64,000 bases of DNA from Rhodamnia argentea (Eukaryota; Streptophyta; Magnoliopsida; Myrtales; Myrtaceae). Below, piece by piece: positions 1 to 10,343 of the stretch (position 1 is its first letter; each line of letters begins with the position of its first letter). The translations under genes were made by a program, and so were the position numbers. Location of the stretch: assembly GCF_020921035.1 (NCBI RefSeq), contig NC_063156.1:22740283-22804282 (forward strand). The letters run 5' to 3'. The notes under the pieces are model-generated. The model was not told the origin of the DNA and searched no databases. It saw only the letters and a program-made list of their open reading frames with translations.

Positions 1-2454
1 ATGCGTTTGATAAGCGTACAAAAACTTTGTTCCCGAGAACAAATAGGTGGCGAGAATTCTTTTTTTTTTTAATTTTCATCTTTTTTTTTTAATTTTAAAA
101 ATATATTTTAATTTTTTTAAATTTTTAAAGTTTTTTAATTTTGCCCCATTTTATTTTTTTTGAATTTTTTAAAAAAATTAGTCCCTTTTTTTTTATAATT
201 TTTTAATTTTTTTTATTAAACTTTAGAGCAAATTTAATTTTAAAAATGCATTTTAAAAAATAATTATTAGTAAATTTTCAAATCTAATTTTAACTTTTTT
301 AAAAGTTCGGAAGTCCATGTGGACTTAATCTTTTTAAAAGAACTGAGACTTTATTCTTTTTTATTATTCTCAAAAGTGATTTTTTTCTTGAGAATCAACT
401 TTTTTTATTTTTGTTTTTGCTCCAAAAATATTCCCGGGAATAGAATCATAATCGGAATCATTTACGTTATAAACATGTTTCTCATTCTTTTTTTGTTTCG
501 AGGAATAGAATCGGAATCGTTGTCAAACATGCCCTTACTCTCAGCACTCTTAGGATCGAGAAGACCATAGGTTTTCTCCGACTCGCCCACCTACTAGAGA
601 GATCCTGGATAAATACCATGTTGTCACGGGCTCAAAGATTTAGAAGCAAAATTTAGCCCGTGCGGCGCTTGGCAAGCCAAGCCGGGCTAGTTTTCCTTAC
701 GTTAGTTATTCCATAGAACAATTAGGCGAATAACTTTCTCATATTGGATCATACCACACACAGCTTAGCTCCGGCATCTATACGTCGAGCGAGACGGGGA
801 GATTACTTAAGGCACTACAACCGATTTCGGTATGCCATGGCCTCATCGGAAGAGCAGCATTAGCTCCCGACCTGTTTCTATATGGTAGGCCAACCTCGCA
901 TTCAAAGCTCTTTAGAGAAATATTATTTCTCTCATAGAACTCTTAGCACAAACTATTGAAGTTTGTTTGCAAAAAAAAAAAATGTACCCTTTTCCAATCC
1001 CACAAATTATGGAAGGAAAAGTGCAAGTTTCTTTATTAGTTGAAGGCTATCATGGTCTTTCAAAACAAATAAATGGCAAGTGGGCTAAACTCCACTATGC
1101 TCGAGTGCGGGAGTACCATTTTAGCGCTTAGTCACACTTAGCACATGGCATGTTTGAACGGTTGCAGATAATTATTGGCACATCAATAATCATTTTATTT
1201 TTATTTTTATTTTTATTTTTTTCAAAATTATAATAAAAATAATCTGTTGATTCTTAATGAAATAGTGCGATTGTTCACGTAGGAGTTGTAGTTATTTTAT
1301 TAAATTTATTTTTGGAATTTAAATAATTATTTTTGTCCAAGAGTTACTTATTTTCAGACGAGACAGTTTTCAGACAATTAAGAGTTGTATCAAAATAAAT
1401 TGTTTTTCATACAATGAAGAGTTTTGTCCAAGTTAATTGTTCTTCAAACACGAAGAGGTGTGTCCGAAATTAACTGTTCTTTGGACACAAATAATTGAGC
1501 TCGAATGACAGTTTTGAGGCATGAAAAGTTGTCTTCTTTCAACTATTATATATTGAGTGACTCGGTTCATTTTCAGAACATTAACTTCTAATTTCATTTT
1601 CTCAAAAAGATACACAATCATTGTTTTTAATTGTTTCTTTTCTAGAGATCCTGGACAATTATCGGGATTGCTATATACTATTCTCACTGAGACTTTACTG
1701 TATCTTGGAGGATATTTGTCGAAAACCATTAGCAACGTTGTGGGGCAAATAAATCCTTAAAGAGAGTGTTATCACACCTCAAAGTCTAATTCTATTTCAT
1801 CCCATTCTCGACGTTATTTCACCAACACAAACCGCCCTAACACCACTCCCACGGGCCCAGTTGTGTCTTCCTCTCTGCAGCGCTCACTTATCATGACAAG
1901 ACCAATAAGCACCACTTCAAAGTTAAACGAGTGTGGGAAAACTTGCCCATTTGGAATATGGAACTTTCGATCTGTGTCACTTTCCTAATAGTACTATCAA
2001 GAACTATACAATCTCAATCGTAGATCCACATATCATCATAACATGTTTTGCATAAAGCACTCATTGATTGGGAGATTATGTGATCAGAAATAACCGATAA
2101 TCTTGTCACACTGTCAAATTAGCGGTTCCCAAGCAAAAATAAGTGTCAATGAAAAATGACTTCTTGGCACATTGATTCATTAAGAAGTGTTATGTTTTTT
2201 TACCTTATTTGGTTTCTTGCTTGTCTTATTTCCCTTTTGTATACTCCATGTGTGTCATTCATATTATTTTAGTCATATTTTTGACGGGAGAGAGTATCCC
2301 ACTTAATGGCTTTAGAAACATATAGTCTCCTTTTACCTAAAAATTTTCACTTTTGGATTAGACTTTTTAACCTAATCCATTAATTTCATCATACATTAGT
2401 GCATACCAACTAAGATATAATACGATTGGGTATGTTTGTCATGTCTTTGTGGCA
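1..2454. other. Gene-free AT-rich spacer
   Basis: Positions 60-340 are T/A homopolymer-rich and low in complexity. About 430-530 holds a short degenerate repeat (GGAATAGAATCGGAATC-type), and similar text recurs near 17,040-17,160. Positions 2,215-2,330 match blocks that lie upstream of the UGT copies (near 8,700-8,790, 12,430-12,500 and 17,160-17,250), so this is probably the upstream flank of a lost UGT copy. No reading frame here shows recognisable protein similarity. Confidence 0.6.
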
Positions 2455-2671
2455 ATTTCAATGTCACTAGGGATGGAAAGGGAAAGCGTTCTAAACCCAT
2501 CCCATTAACTTCATGTTATTTGCAAAACCCATTCCAAATCCATTACGGGTTTTGATACAATATTTCAATCTCCCCTCACTAAAGTAGTCAAGGACTCGCA
2601 ACTGCCACAATATGTTGCAATAACCACCAATCTCAAGTGAAATATATAGTGAGCACCTCATACTTGCAAAT

Positions 2672-3371
2672 AGGGGAAAGTGTCAAAAATAGTTTTAAAC
2701 ATATTGCATTGGTACCAGTTTAGTCTTAAACATTTTACCAGTGCCAATTTAATCCTAAACATTTAGCTTTTTTGCCATTTGAATTCATCCGGTCAATTTT
2801 GGTCAGAAATCGCCGACATGGACGCCGGTTGTCCTACATAGCACGGCAGGTGCTGACGTGGACTTTTTAAAAATATATTTTGTAATATTTTAGTTTTTTC
2901 TGGTTTTTCTTTTTTCTTTTCTATACACTTTTTTTTTTATTAAGGGCTGGTAGGGGTTGGCCGCCCTCACTTGGGGTCATCGAGGGCCGTGGTGCCCTCG
3001 TCTTGCCGGATCCGACGAGGGTGTCTCGACCGTCGCTAGATCTAGATGAGGGCCACAACGACCTCGCCCGGGACTAGCAAGGTCGATTGGCGACCCTTCT
3101 TAGCCCTCACTAAAAAATAAAAAAAATTACAGAAAAGAAAGAGAAAAAAAAGAAAAAATCTAAAAAATTATAAATTGATATATAAAAAAAGTTAACGCTA
3201 GCGCCGATCGTGTCACGTGAGATGACCGGTGACCACGTTAGCCATTTCGAGTCAAAATTAGCTAGATTGACTCAATTGACATAAATACAAAAGTTTAGGA
3301 CTAAATTAGCACCAATGAAGACAAAATTGATACAATAATAAGTTTATGAATTTTTTTTTTATACTTTTCCC
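2672..3371. mobile_element. MULE-like foldback element, copy A
   Basis: The ends are long imperfect inverted repeats: GGGGAAAGTGTC-type text on the left, and text ending in ACTTTTCCC on the right. Each arm runs for roughly 200 bp around a GC-rich core. The left flank is CTTGCAAAT and the right flank is ATTGTAAAT, a decayed 9-bp target duplication, which fits Mutator-like elements. There is no coding capacity, so it is non-autonomous. It occupies the same site as 5,390-6,073 and therefore predates that duplication. Confidence 0.75.
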
Positions 3372-3579
3372 ATTGTAAATACAGCTATTTTATTTGAAAC
3401 TCATGCATTGTAAATTTCCAATTAAAATTCTTTGTAGTCGAAAATATAATGTTGAAAGAACTTTGTTGAAGCTCATAAAAATATAGGTCTGATGCTAATA
3501 AGAAACTAGGTGTGAAATGGGGGCTGTCGTTGAAGAATCTTATATTATACTAAATCTTGATATTAGCATTGACGAAAAT

Positions 3580-3925
3580 CGACGATTGCAAAGGAGTTGG
3601 GGTCTATCCTCCACCATCTTTGAGAATCGTCCTTAGGCCGCCTAGTAGTTTTTCTCTTCTTTTTGGCTGTTGTTTTGGCCGTGTAGATGATAGGAGTTTT
3701 GGCCGTTTATTTGGCTGTATATGAGTTACTTGGGTTGGCCGCTTGTTTGGCCTTTTGGGTTTATCTCCCTTGCTTTCATACATGTTTTGTGCCGTATCAC
3801 CTTCGACCCCTCTAGGACAATTTCTTGTGTCCTAATTGGGTTGAGGTTTTTGTGTTCGGTCTCATCATGTTACCCGATACTTTGAAAAGTTATATACATA
3901 TTTAATTTACCCAAAAAAAAAAAAA
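3580..3925 (+). mobile_element. Probable 5'-truncated LINE tail
   Basis: This block is absent from the paralogous position near 6,235. It ends 'TTTAATTTACCC' followed by a run of A, as LINE 3' ends do, and is rejoined to shared sequence at 'CCGCTGGGGAGATTTTAC'. It carries repeated TTTTGGCCG-type motifs and no reading frame. I see no clear target duplication, so the LINE assignment rests on the poly(A) end and on its absence from the paralogue. Confidence 0.45.
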
Positions 3926-4319
3926 ACTCCGCTGGGGAGATTTTACTTTATAAAACATAAAAGCAACTAAAAAATCCCAAGGACCATTATAAATCCTTGT
4001 AGAGTGTAAATTAAATATACATACTCTACCATCTAAGAAACACAATGGAAACAAATGGCACGTTAAAAGTCATACATATCAGAACCCCTCCTCGGCACCC
4101 TTCCCCCCCCCACAACAAAAAAAAACAAAACAAAAAAACTGTAAAAACAGAAAACCCGTCCCAAACCGTAGAGGGATCGACCCCAAACCCACTACCCAAA
4201 TTCTAACGAGATGTTTCAAACCCTCAAAAATTCTTTAGCTGAGTGGCCTAAATAAATTGCGCTTAATGCATTTTAGCTATCCTTAGAAGTGTAAATTGCA
4301 ACATGCTACTTGTATTCTC

Positions 4320-4545
4320 TATAATTTGTCACGTAGGATGGCCGGTGGATGGCTAGCGTCTATGTCATCATTTCTGATCAAAATTGGCTGGATAAACTCA
4401 ATTGAAAAAACATAAAAAATGTTTAGGATTCAATTAGCATAATTTGCCGACCAAAAAAATTAGCACAATAAAAAAATTTAAGACTCAATTGGCACAATTA
4501 CAATTGACTTATGACTTTTTTTGGTAATTTTCTCTAGCCTATTTA
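4320..4545. repeat. Solo foldback arm
   Basis: One arm of the MULE-like family is present (CGTAGGATGGCCGGTG and TTTAGGATTCAATTAGCA motifs) with no opposite arm. A matching solo arm lies near 6,770-6,935 in the duplicated block. It is probably a deletion derivative of a full element. Confidence 0.55.
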
Positions 4546-4744
4546 TTACTGCATCTAGCAGCTCCCTTCAAAAATATTTTTGCTTATCTTTTCCTGAAGA
4601 GAAATGCTTCCCTAACAGACCGTCATGGACAGTATAATCTCAACCGTAAATTCACAAATTACCACCGCGTGTTTTAAATAAAGCACTCATTAATTGAAAA
4701 ATCGAGTGGTCATAAATAATTGATGATACTATCAGATCGTCGGG

Positions 4745-5190
4745 CTAGCAGCTCCCTCTCCGGAAATATATAGACTTTTTTGGGATGTCGCCGCTCTTGC
4801 ATGAAGGAAAGTCCCTTGACATCGTATTTACATGTAATAACCAGGGAAGGCCAACACTCAGTATCCTTCCATCAAAGGATCCCAATGACTTCAATTTGCT
4901 GCACGCCAATGCCCAAACCGTAAAACCCACAACTTCTATTGAACTAGAATTCCGAGCCATGTAAGGATACCAAAATCTGTTTGTTAGCAGATTTATATCC
5001 CTCTCCTACCAAACAAGTCACCATGGATCCTAAAACAAAAAGGACAACTTACCAAATCACGGCGACGGATATCTGTTTGAGATACATTCTGCAGATTTCT
5101 CACGTTAGCTAGCGATTGGCCACAAAATACGATGGCAAGATGAGCTAAACTTGCACTGCAAGAAAACCAACGGAGCAAACCAGAAATTTC
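4745..5190 (-). pseudogene. Asterix pseudogene fragment (exon 2 only)
   Basis: On the minus strand 5,155-5,053 aligns with coding exon 2 of the intact Asterix gene at 35,516-35,416. The acceptor CAG and a GTAAG donor are still visible, and the frame reads in pieces such as AIVFCGQSLANVRN against AIIFCAQSLANMRN. A short deletion near the exon start and substitutions at its end break the frame. The flank 4,790-5,050 matches sequence also seen at 8,890-9,130 and, more weakly, near 34,620-34,850 in the parent gene region. Exon 1 and exon 3 are absent. Confidence 0.75.
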
Positions 5191-5389
5191 AATATCACTA
5201 GGGATGGATGGGGAACCTCCCTTTAACTTTATGTTGTTTGCAAAACTCATCCCATATCTGTTACGGGTTTTGATACAACATTTCAAAGTCTTCTCAGTGA
5301 AGTAGTCAAGTACTCGCTACTGCCACAATATGTTGTAATAAACACCAATCTTAAGTGAAATATATAGTAAATGCCTCGTACTTGCAAAT

Positions 5390-6073
5390 AGGGAAAAGTG
5401 TCAAAGAAGTTCTCAACCTATTGTAATTGTATCAATTTAGTCTTAAACCTTTTTATTAATACCAATGCAATCCTAAACATTTTACATTTGTGCCAATTGA
5501 GTCCATCCAACCAATTTTCGCCAAAAATCGCTGACTTGGACGTCGGTTGTCCTACGTGCCACAGGTGACGCCGACGTGGATATTATTTTAATTATTTTAA
5601 TTTTTTTTTTGGTTTTTCTTATTCTTTTCTATACACTTTTTTTACTGAGGGCTATCACGGGTCGCTAGCCAAACCCTACCTTGCCCAGCCCTTGCTTGGC
5701 GCCAGCCAGGACCTTGGCCCCCTCGCCTTGCTAGATGCGGCGAGGGTGTCACGGCCCTCACCAAATCTAGGCGAGGGCCGTGACGCCCTTGCCTTTGGCC
5801 GGCAGCGATTGGCTAGTGACCCTCGTCCGCCCTCAAAACAAAGAAAAAAAAGTACATAAACGAAAGAGAAAAATAATAAAAAATATATATAGTAATTATT
5901 ACAAATATATATATAAAAGTCCACGTCAACGCCGATCGTGGTACGTGAGACGACCGGTATCCAAGATAGCAATTTTCTGTCAAAATTAGCTAAATGGATT
6001 CAATTGGCACCGATAAAAGGTTTAGGAGTGAATTGACACCAGTGCAATGATTAGATATTTTGACACTTTTCCC
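5390..6073. mobile_element. MULE-like foldback element, copy A'
   Basis: A 684-bp element is flanked by a perfect 9-bp direct repeat, CTTGCAAAT, at 5,381-5,389 and 6,074-6,082. The ends are inverted repeats (AGGGAAAAGTGTCAAA on the left, TTTTGACACTTTTCCC on the right). The arms are about 200 bp and the core is GC-rich. The 9-bp duplication and long arms fit non-autonomous Mutator-like elements. No transposase frame is present. Confidence 0.82.
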
Positions 6074-6250
6074 CTTGCAAATGCAACTATTTTACTTGAA
6101 ACTCATGCATTGTAAATTTCCAATTAAAATTATCTAGAGTCGAAAATATAATGTTGAAAGAACATAAGGTGTGAAATGGTGGCTGTCGTTGACGAATTGT
6201 ATACTATACTAAATCTTGGTATTAGCATTGACGAAAATCTTCGCTTGGGA

Positions 6251-6435
6251 CCCACCCACGCATGGCGTGGTTGGTTGAGAGCGTGCCCTTCTTCGTCCAT
6301 GTCGAGGGTTCGAAACTTCTGACCGCGTTTCGTGATTTAAGTGGGGGGCCCCGGCGGTGGGTTATTGGGTTAGTCTCCCCCAATGTATAGTCACGGGGGT
6401 AAGCCGTGCGGATCCTTGGACACCAAAAAAAAATA
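6251..6435 (+). mobile_element. tRNA-derived SINE
   Basis: A roughly 185-bp insertion is flanked by a 17-bp direct repeat, AAAATCTTCGCTTGGGA (6,234-6,250) and AAAATCTTCGCTCGGGA (6,436-6,452), with one mismatch. It has a box A-like TGGCGTGGTTGG near 6,264, a box B-like GGGTTCGAAAC near 6,306 and an A-rich tail. This is the layout of a tRNA-derived SINE. It is missing at the paralogous site in copy A. Confidence 0.82.
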
Positions 6436-7054
6436 AAAATCTTCGCTCGGGAGATTTTACTTTATAAAAAATAAGAGCAACTCAAAAAACCCAAAGACTC
6501 TAATAAATCCTTGTAGAGTATAAATTAAATATACATACTCATGGAAACAAATGGCATTTTAAAAGTCATACATATAGGGTTGCCCACAAGGCCGTCCCAA
6601 ACTGTAAAGGGATTTTAGCAATCGACCCCAGACCCACTACCCAAATTTTAACGGGATGTTTTTTAACCCTCAAAAGTTCTCCAGACGAGTGACCTAAATA
6701 AATTGCGGTTAATGCATTTTAGCTATCCTTAGAAGTGTAAATTGCAACATGCTACTTGTAGCACTTGTAATGCGCCACGTAGGACAGCCAGTGAATGGCC
6801 GACGTTCATATCATCAATTTTTCAATCAAAATTGACCGAATAGACTCAATTGAAAAAATATGAAACTGTTTAGGATTCAATAAACACAGTTAAAAAGTTT
6901 AGGACTGAATTGACACTATTGCAATGTATCTTTCCAATAAATATGTAGATTTTTCTGAGTGTGTTAGATATTTGTACAAATATCTACATTATTCGACAAA
7001 TAGTTGTGCTAAATATCTTATACTAGACTTTTCTAGAAATAGGATCAATATTTC

Positions 7055-8360
7055 AAAAATTGCAAAGGAATGAGCTTGAGCATTATGCGGTGATGGAAGA
7101 CGGACGATGAGCATGTTCTCGGCGTCATCGGGTCAAGGCAACTCCAAGGGAGGTCGCCGATCTTGCATGAAGGAAGGTCCTTTGACATCGTGATGAGATC
7201 ATTCTTCAGAGCAATGCCTGAAGGCCTTATCAATGCCGAGTTAGGTTATAAAGATTTCCCATTTTTAGGGAAAATTCCCGAAAATACTAAATGTATTGCA
7301 ATCGTGTCAATTCAACCATAAATCCTTTTTCTTTTAACAACTTAGTCTTAAACGTTTCACATTTGTGTGAATTCAATTCATCCGACTAAGTTTGGCTATT
7401 TGGTGTTGACGTGTAGATTTCAAATAATATTTTAATATTATTTTGAATTATTTATTTATTTTTCCTTTTTTATTTTCTTTTTTTTCTCCTTCTTCCTCCA
7501 ACCGATTCGGCGACCGACTGGAGGAAGAGGGAGAAGAAAAAAATAAAAAATAAAAAAATTCTAAAAAAATCTATTTAAAATTACCATGTCAATCTTGGCT
7601 AGCCAAAATTGGCTAGATAGATTGAATTAGCACAAATGCATAAAATTTAAGATGCAACTGGCATAAAGAAAATTTGAGACTGAATTGTCACGATTGCAAC
7701 AAATTTAGGATTTTTTTGGTAATTTGCTCCTGATTCCTGAAAGCACATACGTTATCGGTGTGATAAATGCTGTAGATTCATGTCTGTCGAGGGTGCCAAC
7801 AAAGCAAGTGAGAGATGGTTAACACTTGACATTCATAGGCTTCAGTAGACTGGCGGTGAAGTGTTCTAGTGCTGGTCCCTTACCACTGTTGCCATGTGTA
7901 TGACTCCACCCTCCATCAACTTCGGAATATGAAGGTTCAAGGCCAGAGTTGAAACTGAGGCGGGCCAAAACTCAGCTTGCTCGATTCTCATCCTTTCGGC
8001 GGCTTCCAGTCACATCCGACAGTCAGCCTCGCAATTAGGAAGTTGATCTGCTCATCTTCGTTGCCGTCTGACCAGTTCTTCGCCTTCTCAATCAACTCCG
8101 CAAGTGACCCGGCATCACCCTTGACGTGTTCTCCAGTAGCTTAATCACGTCCTTTCTCTCCTTGTCAGTTTTGACACCAACCGTAGTCACGACGAACTTA
8201 ATATGCTTCGATCCCTCCTCCAATCCGGGGTTTGCAGATATTGCTTTTTCGTGAATGGACTCTATGTTCACAACTGTGACCTTGACTCCATAATCAGCAG
8301 TAGAGTGTGTGAGTTTCAAAGAGGAGTGCCATGACCTTATGTTGGAAGTGGGATAATTCG
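7055..8360 (-). pseudogene. UGT83A1-like pseudogene (U1)
   Basis: This is a broken UDP-glycosyltransferase of the UGT83A1 type. Exon 1 (about 8,360 down to 7,875) reads DYGVKVTVVNIESIH and NPGLEEGSKHIKFV in one frame, but the start codon is gone. The codon just before the catalytic Gly-His is a stop (PT*GH instead of PAQGH), and a 1-nt shift follows. Exon 2 starts after a kept acceptor (TTCAG, exon from about 7,229) and reads ALKNDLITMSKDLPSCK. It then loses frame and ends near 7,055, so the sugar-donor PSPG box is missing altogether. A foldback element at 7,267-7,730 sits in its intron. It cannot encode an active enzyme. Confidence 0.85.
7267..7730. mobile_element. Foldback MITE in the U1 intron
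   Basis: Inverted ends GGGAAAATTCCCGAAAATAC (left) and, as the complement of the right end, GGAGCAAATTACCAAAAAAA enclose about 460 bp. The arms contain the same 'GCAATCGTGTCAATTC' text in opposite orientations. The intron sequence on both sides (CCTTATCAATGCCGAG and AGCACATACGTTATCGGTG) resumes the alignment with the U4 intron, so the element was inserted into the U1 intron. Confidence 0.7.
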
Positions 8361-8880
8361 GAGGGACTTTGGCACTTGGCTTTTGTAGTTTTATCTTTGC
8401 CTTTGCCAGGTGGTCGGCATATACTGGCATGAAACGAAAAGAACAGAAGCTGCAGCAGCAACAAAGATAACATGCAACTGGGCTAACAATTTGTCTGTGG
8501 CTTGTGTTCTCATGTCTGCGTTTCTTATCAACAAGTGCAGGCTCTCCAGTTATAGGCCGTCCCTTGTCATGAGAAGAGATAAGAAGTTGTGATATTCGAG
8601 TAAAAGCAAATGTGCTGGACAAAAACGCTCATGCCTTGATTTCATGAAACAGAAATTAGCGTCCATGAAAGGTAAACTCCAAATGTTTTCCATCCTTGCT
8701 TCTTGCTTGTCTCACTTCCCATTTGTTAACTCCGTGTGCATCATTCATATACTTCGATTCATATTTGCACGTGGGAGAGTATCCCACATGGTGGACTTGC
8801 TGAGTATATAATTGTCTAAGAGCATATAGCCTCGTTCCGCCAATTTAAACTTCCGGATTGGACTTTTCGACCTACTCGAG
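8361..8880. other. Upstream flank of U1
   Basis: This sequence aligns with the regions upstream of U2 (12,084-12,500) and U4/U5 (24,235-24,480; 30,455-30,700). Shared text includes GACTTTGGCACTTGGCTTTT and ATGAAACGAAAAGAACAGAAG. It is former promoter and upstream DNA of a UGT copy. No gene is seen. Confidence 0.6.
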
Positions 8881-8889
8881 TTATTCCAC

Positions 8890-9780
8890 TGCACATTTAC
8901 ATGCAATGACCAGTGAAGCAATGACCAGTGAAGACCAACACTCAGTATACTTCTAACAAAGGATCCCAATGACTTCAATTTGCTGCACGTCAATGCCCAA
9001 ACCGTAAACCCCACAATCTCTATTGAACTAGAATCCAGAGCCATGTAAGGACACCAAAATCTGTTTGATAGCATATTTATATCCCCCTCCTACCAAACAA
9101 GTCACCATGGATCTTAAAACAAAAGGGACATCTTACCAAATCATGGCGACAGAGATCTGTTTGAGATACATTCTGAGATTTCTCATGTTAGCTCGCGACT
9201 AGGCACAAAATACGATGGCGAGATGAGCTAAGTTTGCACTGCAAGAAAACCAGAAATCGGTAGTCTGATGATGTATACATGTTCAAGCAAAATGCATGTC
9301 AAAGGACAATCGAAGGGTTTCTTTTCCCAATTAATAAATTCCCAAAACACGACACTGGCACTGCCAAGGACAACAGTGATGTGTCCAGAATAAACGACCA
9401 GCAAAACTCGTGGAGAAGCCAGTGGCGCTTGTAATGTCTGGGCTTCCGAGGGCTGCCTTGGATAGATTGCATTGATTTTTACTCAGACTGCTTTCTCTGC
9501 AAGTGCCAAAGAAGATGCTAATTCATATCATCACTCTCAGGCCAGATTATACTTGGTCACTAGTTTGAGAAAGCTTTCAGATAATTTTACCAAAGGAAAA
9601 TTCACAAACTTCTCGACGCAAATCAGCAGATGTGCCAGGTTGCCCGTACACACCATGAATAACAATGATTGCGGGATAAATAAGTCGAGGGGGCAGGATG
9701 AGAACTGTGTAAAATTTCCCTAGGAAAAGATACACATAAGTTCTGCGCAGAGCAAATTCCAGAGGATATCTAGCAGCAGA
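8890..9780 (-). pseudogene. Asterix pseudogene (exons 1-2 and 5' flank)
   Basis: The most complete Asterix remnant. On the minus strand 9,475-9,349 aligns with coding exon 1 (ATCCAAGGCAGCCCTC is nearly identical to the gene at 36,255-36,230), but its donor is lost. Positions 9,238-9,135 align with coding exon 2 (AACTTAGCTCATCT, then ATCGTATTTTGTGCC), with a 2-nt deletion near the start and a TAG in place of the Gln of FCAQS. The upstream part 9,475-9,780 follows the parent's 5'UTR intron (GCCAAAGAAGATGCTAATTC against GCAAAAGAAGATGGTGGTTC) and stops near 9,780. Coding exon 3 is absent. It is not translatable. Confidence 0.85.
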
Positions 9781-10343
9781 ATTTCTTCCGCTTTCCTATT
9801 CCAGGACCAACCGACTAAAAACTGCTTTAATAAGCATACCCGTTTGTTTATTCTGAATAACAGATTATATTGTTGTCATCCATTTTCACAAAAGCGAGAA
9901 CTTTAATAGCAAAAAACACTGTACTTAACTAGGAAATGGGAAATTAGGCTGGCAGGCTTCAAAATATCCGGTGAAATTGCCTCAATATATCATCATGAGT
10001 ATTGTTGAAATTATGTCTCGAGTTCGAACCCGTGAAAGAAACCTCAACCAAGCAGAAATTCAGAGTCCGAATAGGACTTGTTATTTTGCGACCAAACAAG
10101 CAAGAAATTATTGAAAATTTTCCATGTTGGAATTGGATTTCCAGTTTGAGCCGGCTAAAGGGGTTTCTCAATTCATATATATTGGATTTTTTTGGTTTTT
10201 TGCCTACTAGCTAGCAAATGAGCTTTTGGTCATACAATCAGTTGTGCAATGACATCCTGATATTTTGAAGACAACGAATCTTGTGGTAAGATTAGTGAAT
10301 TCTTTTTTGAGATTGAAATTTTTTCCACAAGTAATTATGAGGG
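9781..10343. other. Remnant of a UGT 3' flank and spacer
   Basis: Positions 9,790-9,970 match the 3' flank of the UGT units (GATTAAAAACTGCTTTAA-type text, also at 20,640-20,800, 22,480-22,640, 26,830-26,990, 28,690-28,850 and 33,030-33,200). Positions 9,975-10,343 are unmatched in the window and hold no convincing gene. The match ends just where the 3' end of U2 also departs from its paralogues. Confidence 0.55.

Larger units (their letters stand above)
2455..4515. repeat. Old segmental duplication, copy A
   Basis: This stretch aligns along its length with 5,188-6,935. Both start with a CACTAGGGATGGA-type block, carry a foldback transposon at the same point, continue through a shared 'TTTTAGCTATCCTTAGAAG' block and end in a single foldback arm. 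They differ by insertions: copy A has a LINE-like tail near 3,580-3,925 and copy A' has a SINE near 6,251-6,435, both next to the same 'GACGAAAAT' site. Related fragments occur near 13,340-13,480, 19,430, 25,600 and 31,840. Confidence 0.75.
5188..6935. repeat. Old segmental duplication, copy A'
   Basis: This is the partner of 2,455-4,515, with the same order of blocks: CACTAGGGATGGA block, foldback element at the same site, TATACTAAATCTTG block, TTTTAGCTATCC block, solo foldback arm. It is about 300 bp shorter, mainly through indels and because copy A carries the longer LINE-like insertion. Confidence 0.75.

Noticed and set aside
319..570. Open frame of 83 codons near the left edge
   Set aside because: It is in low-complexity T-rich DNA, begins at a GTG and is mostly Phe/Leu. 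No homology or gene context.
10010..10040. Box B-like GAGTTCGAACCC suggesting a tRNA or SINE
   Set aside because: No box A at the right distance, no cloverleaf, no poly(A) tail and no target duplication seen.
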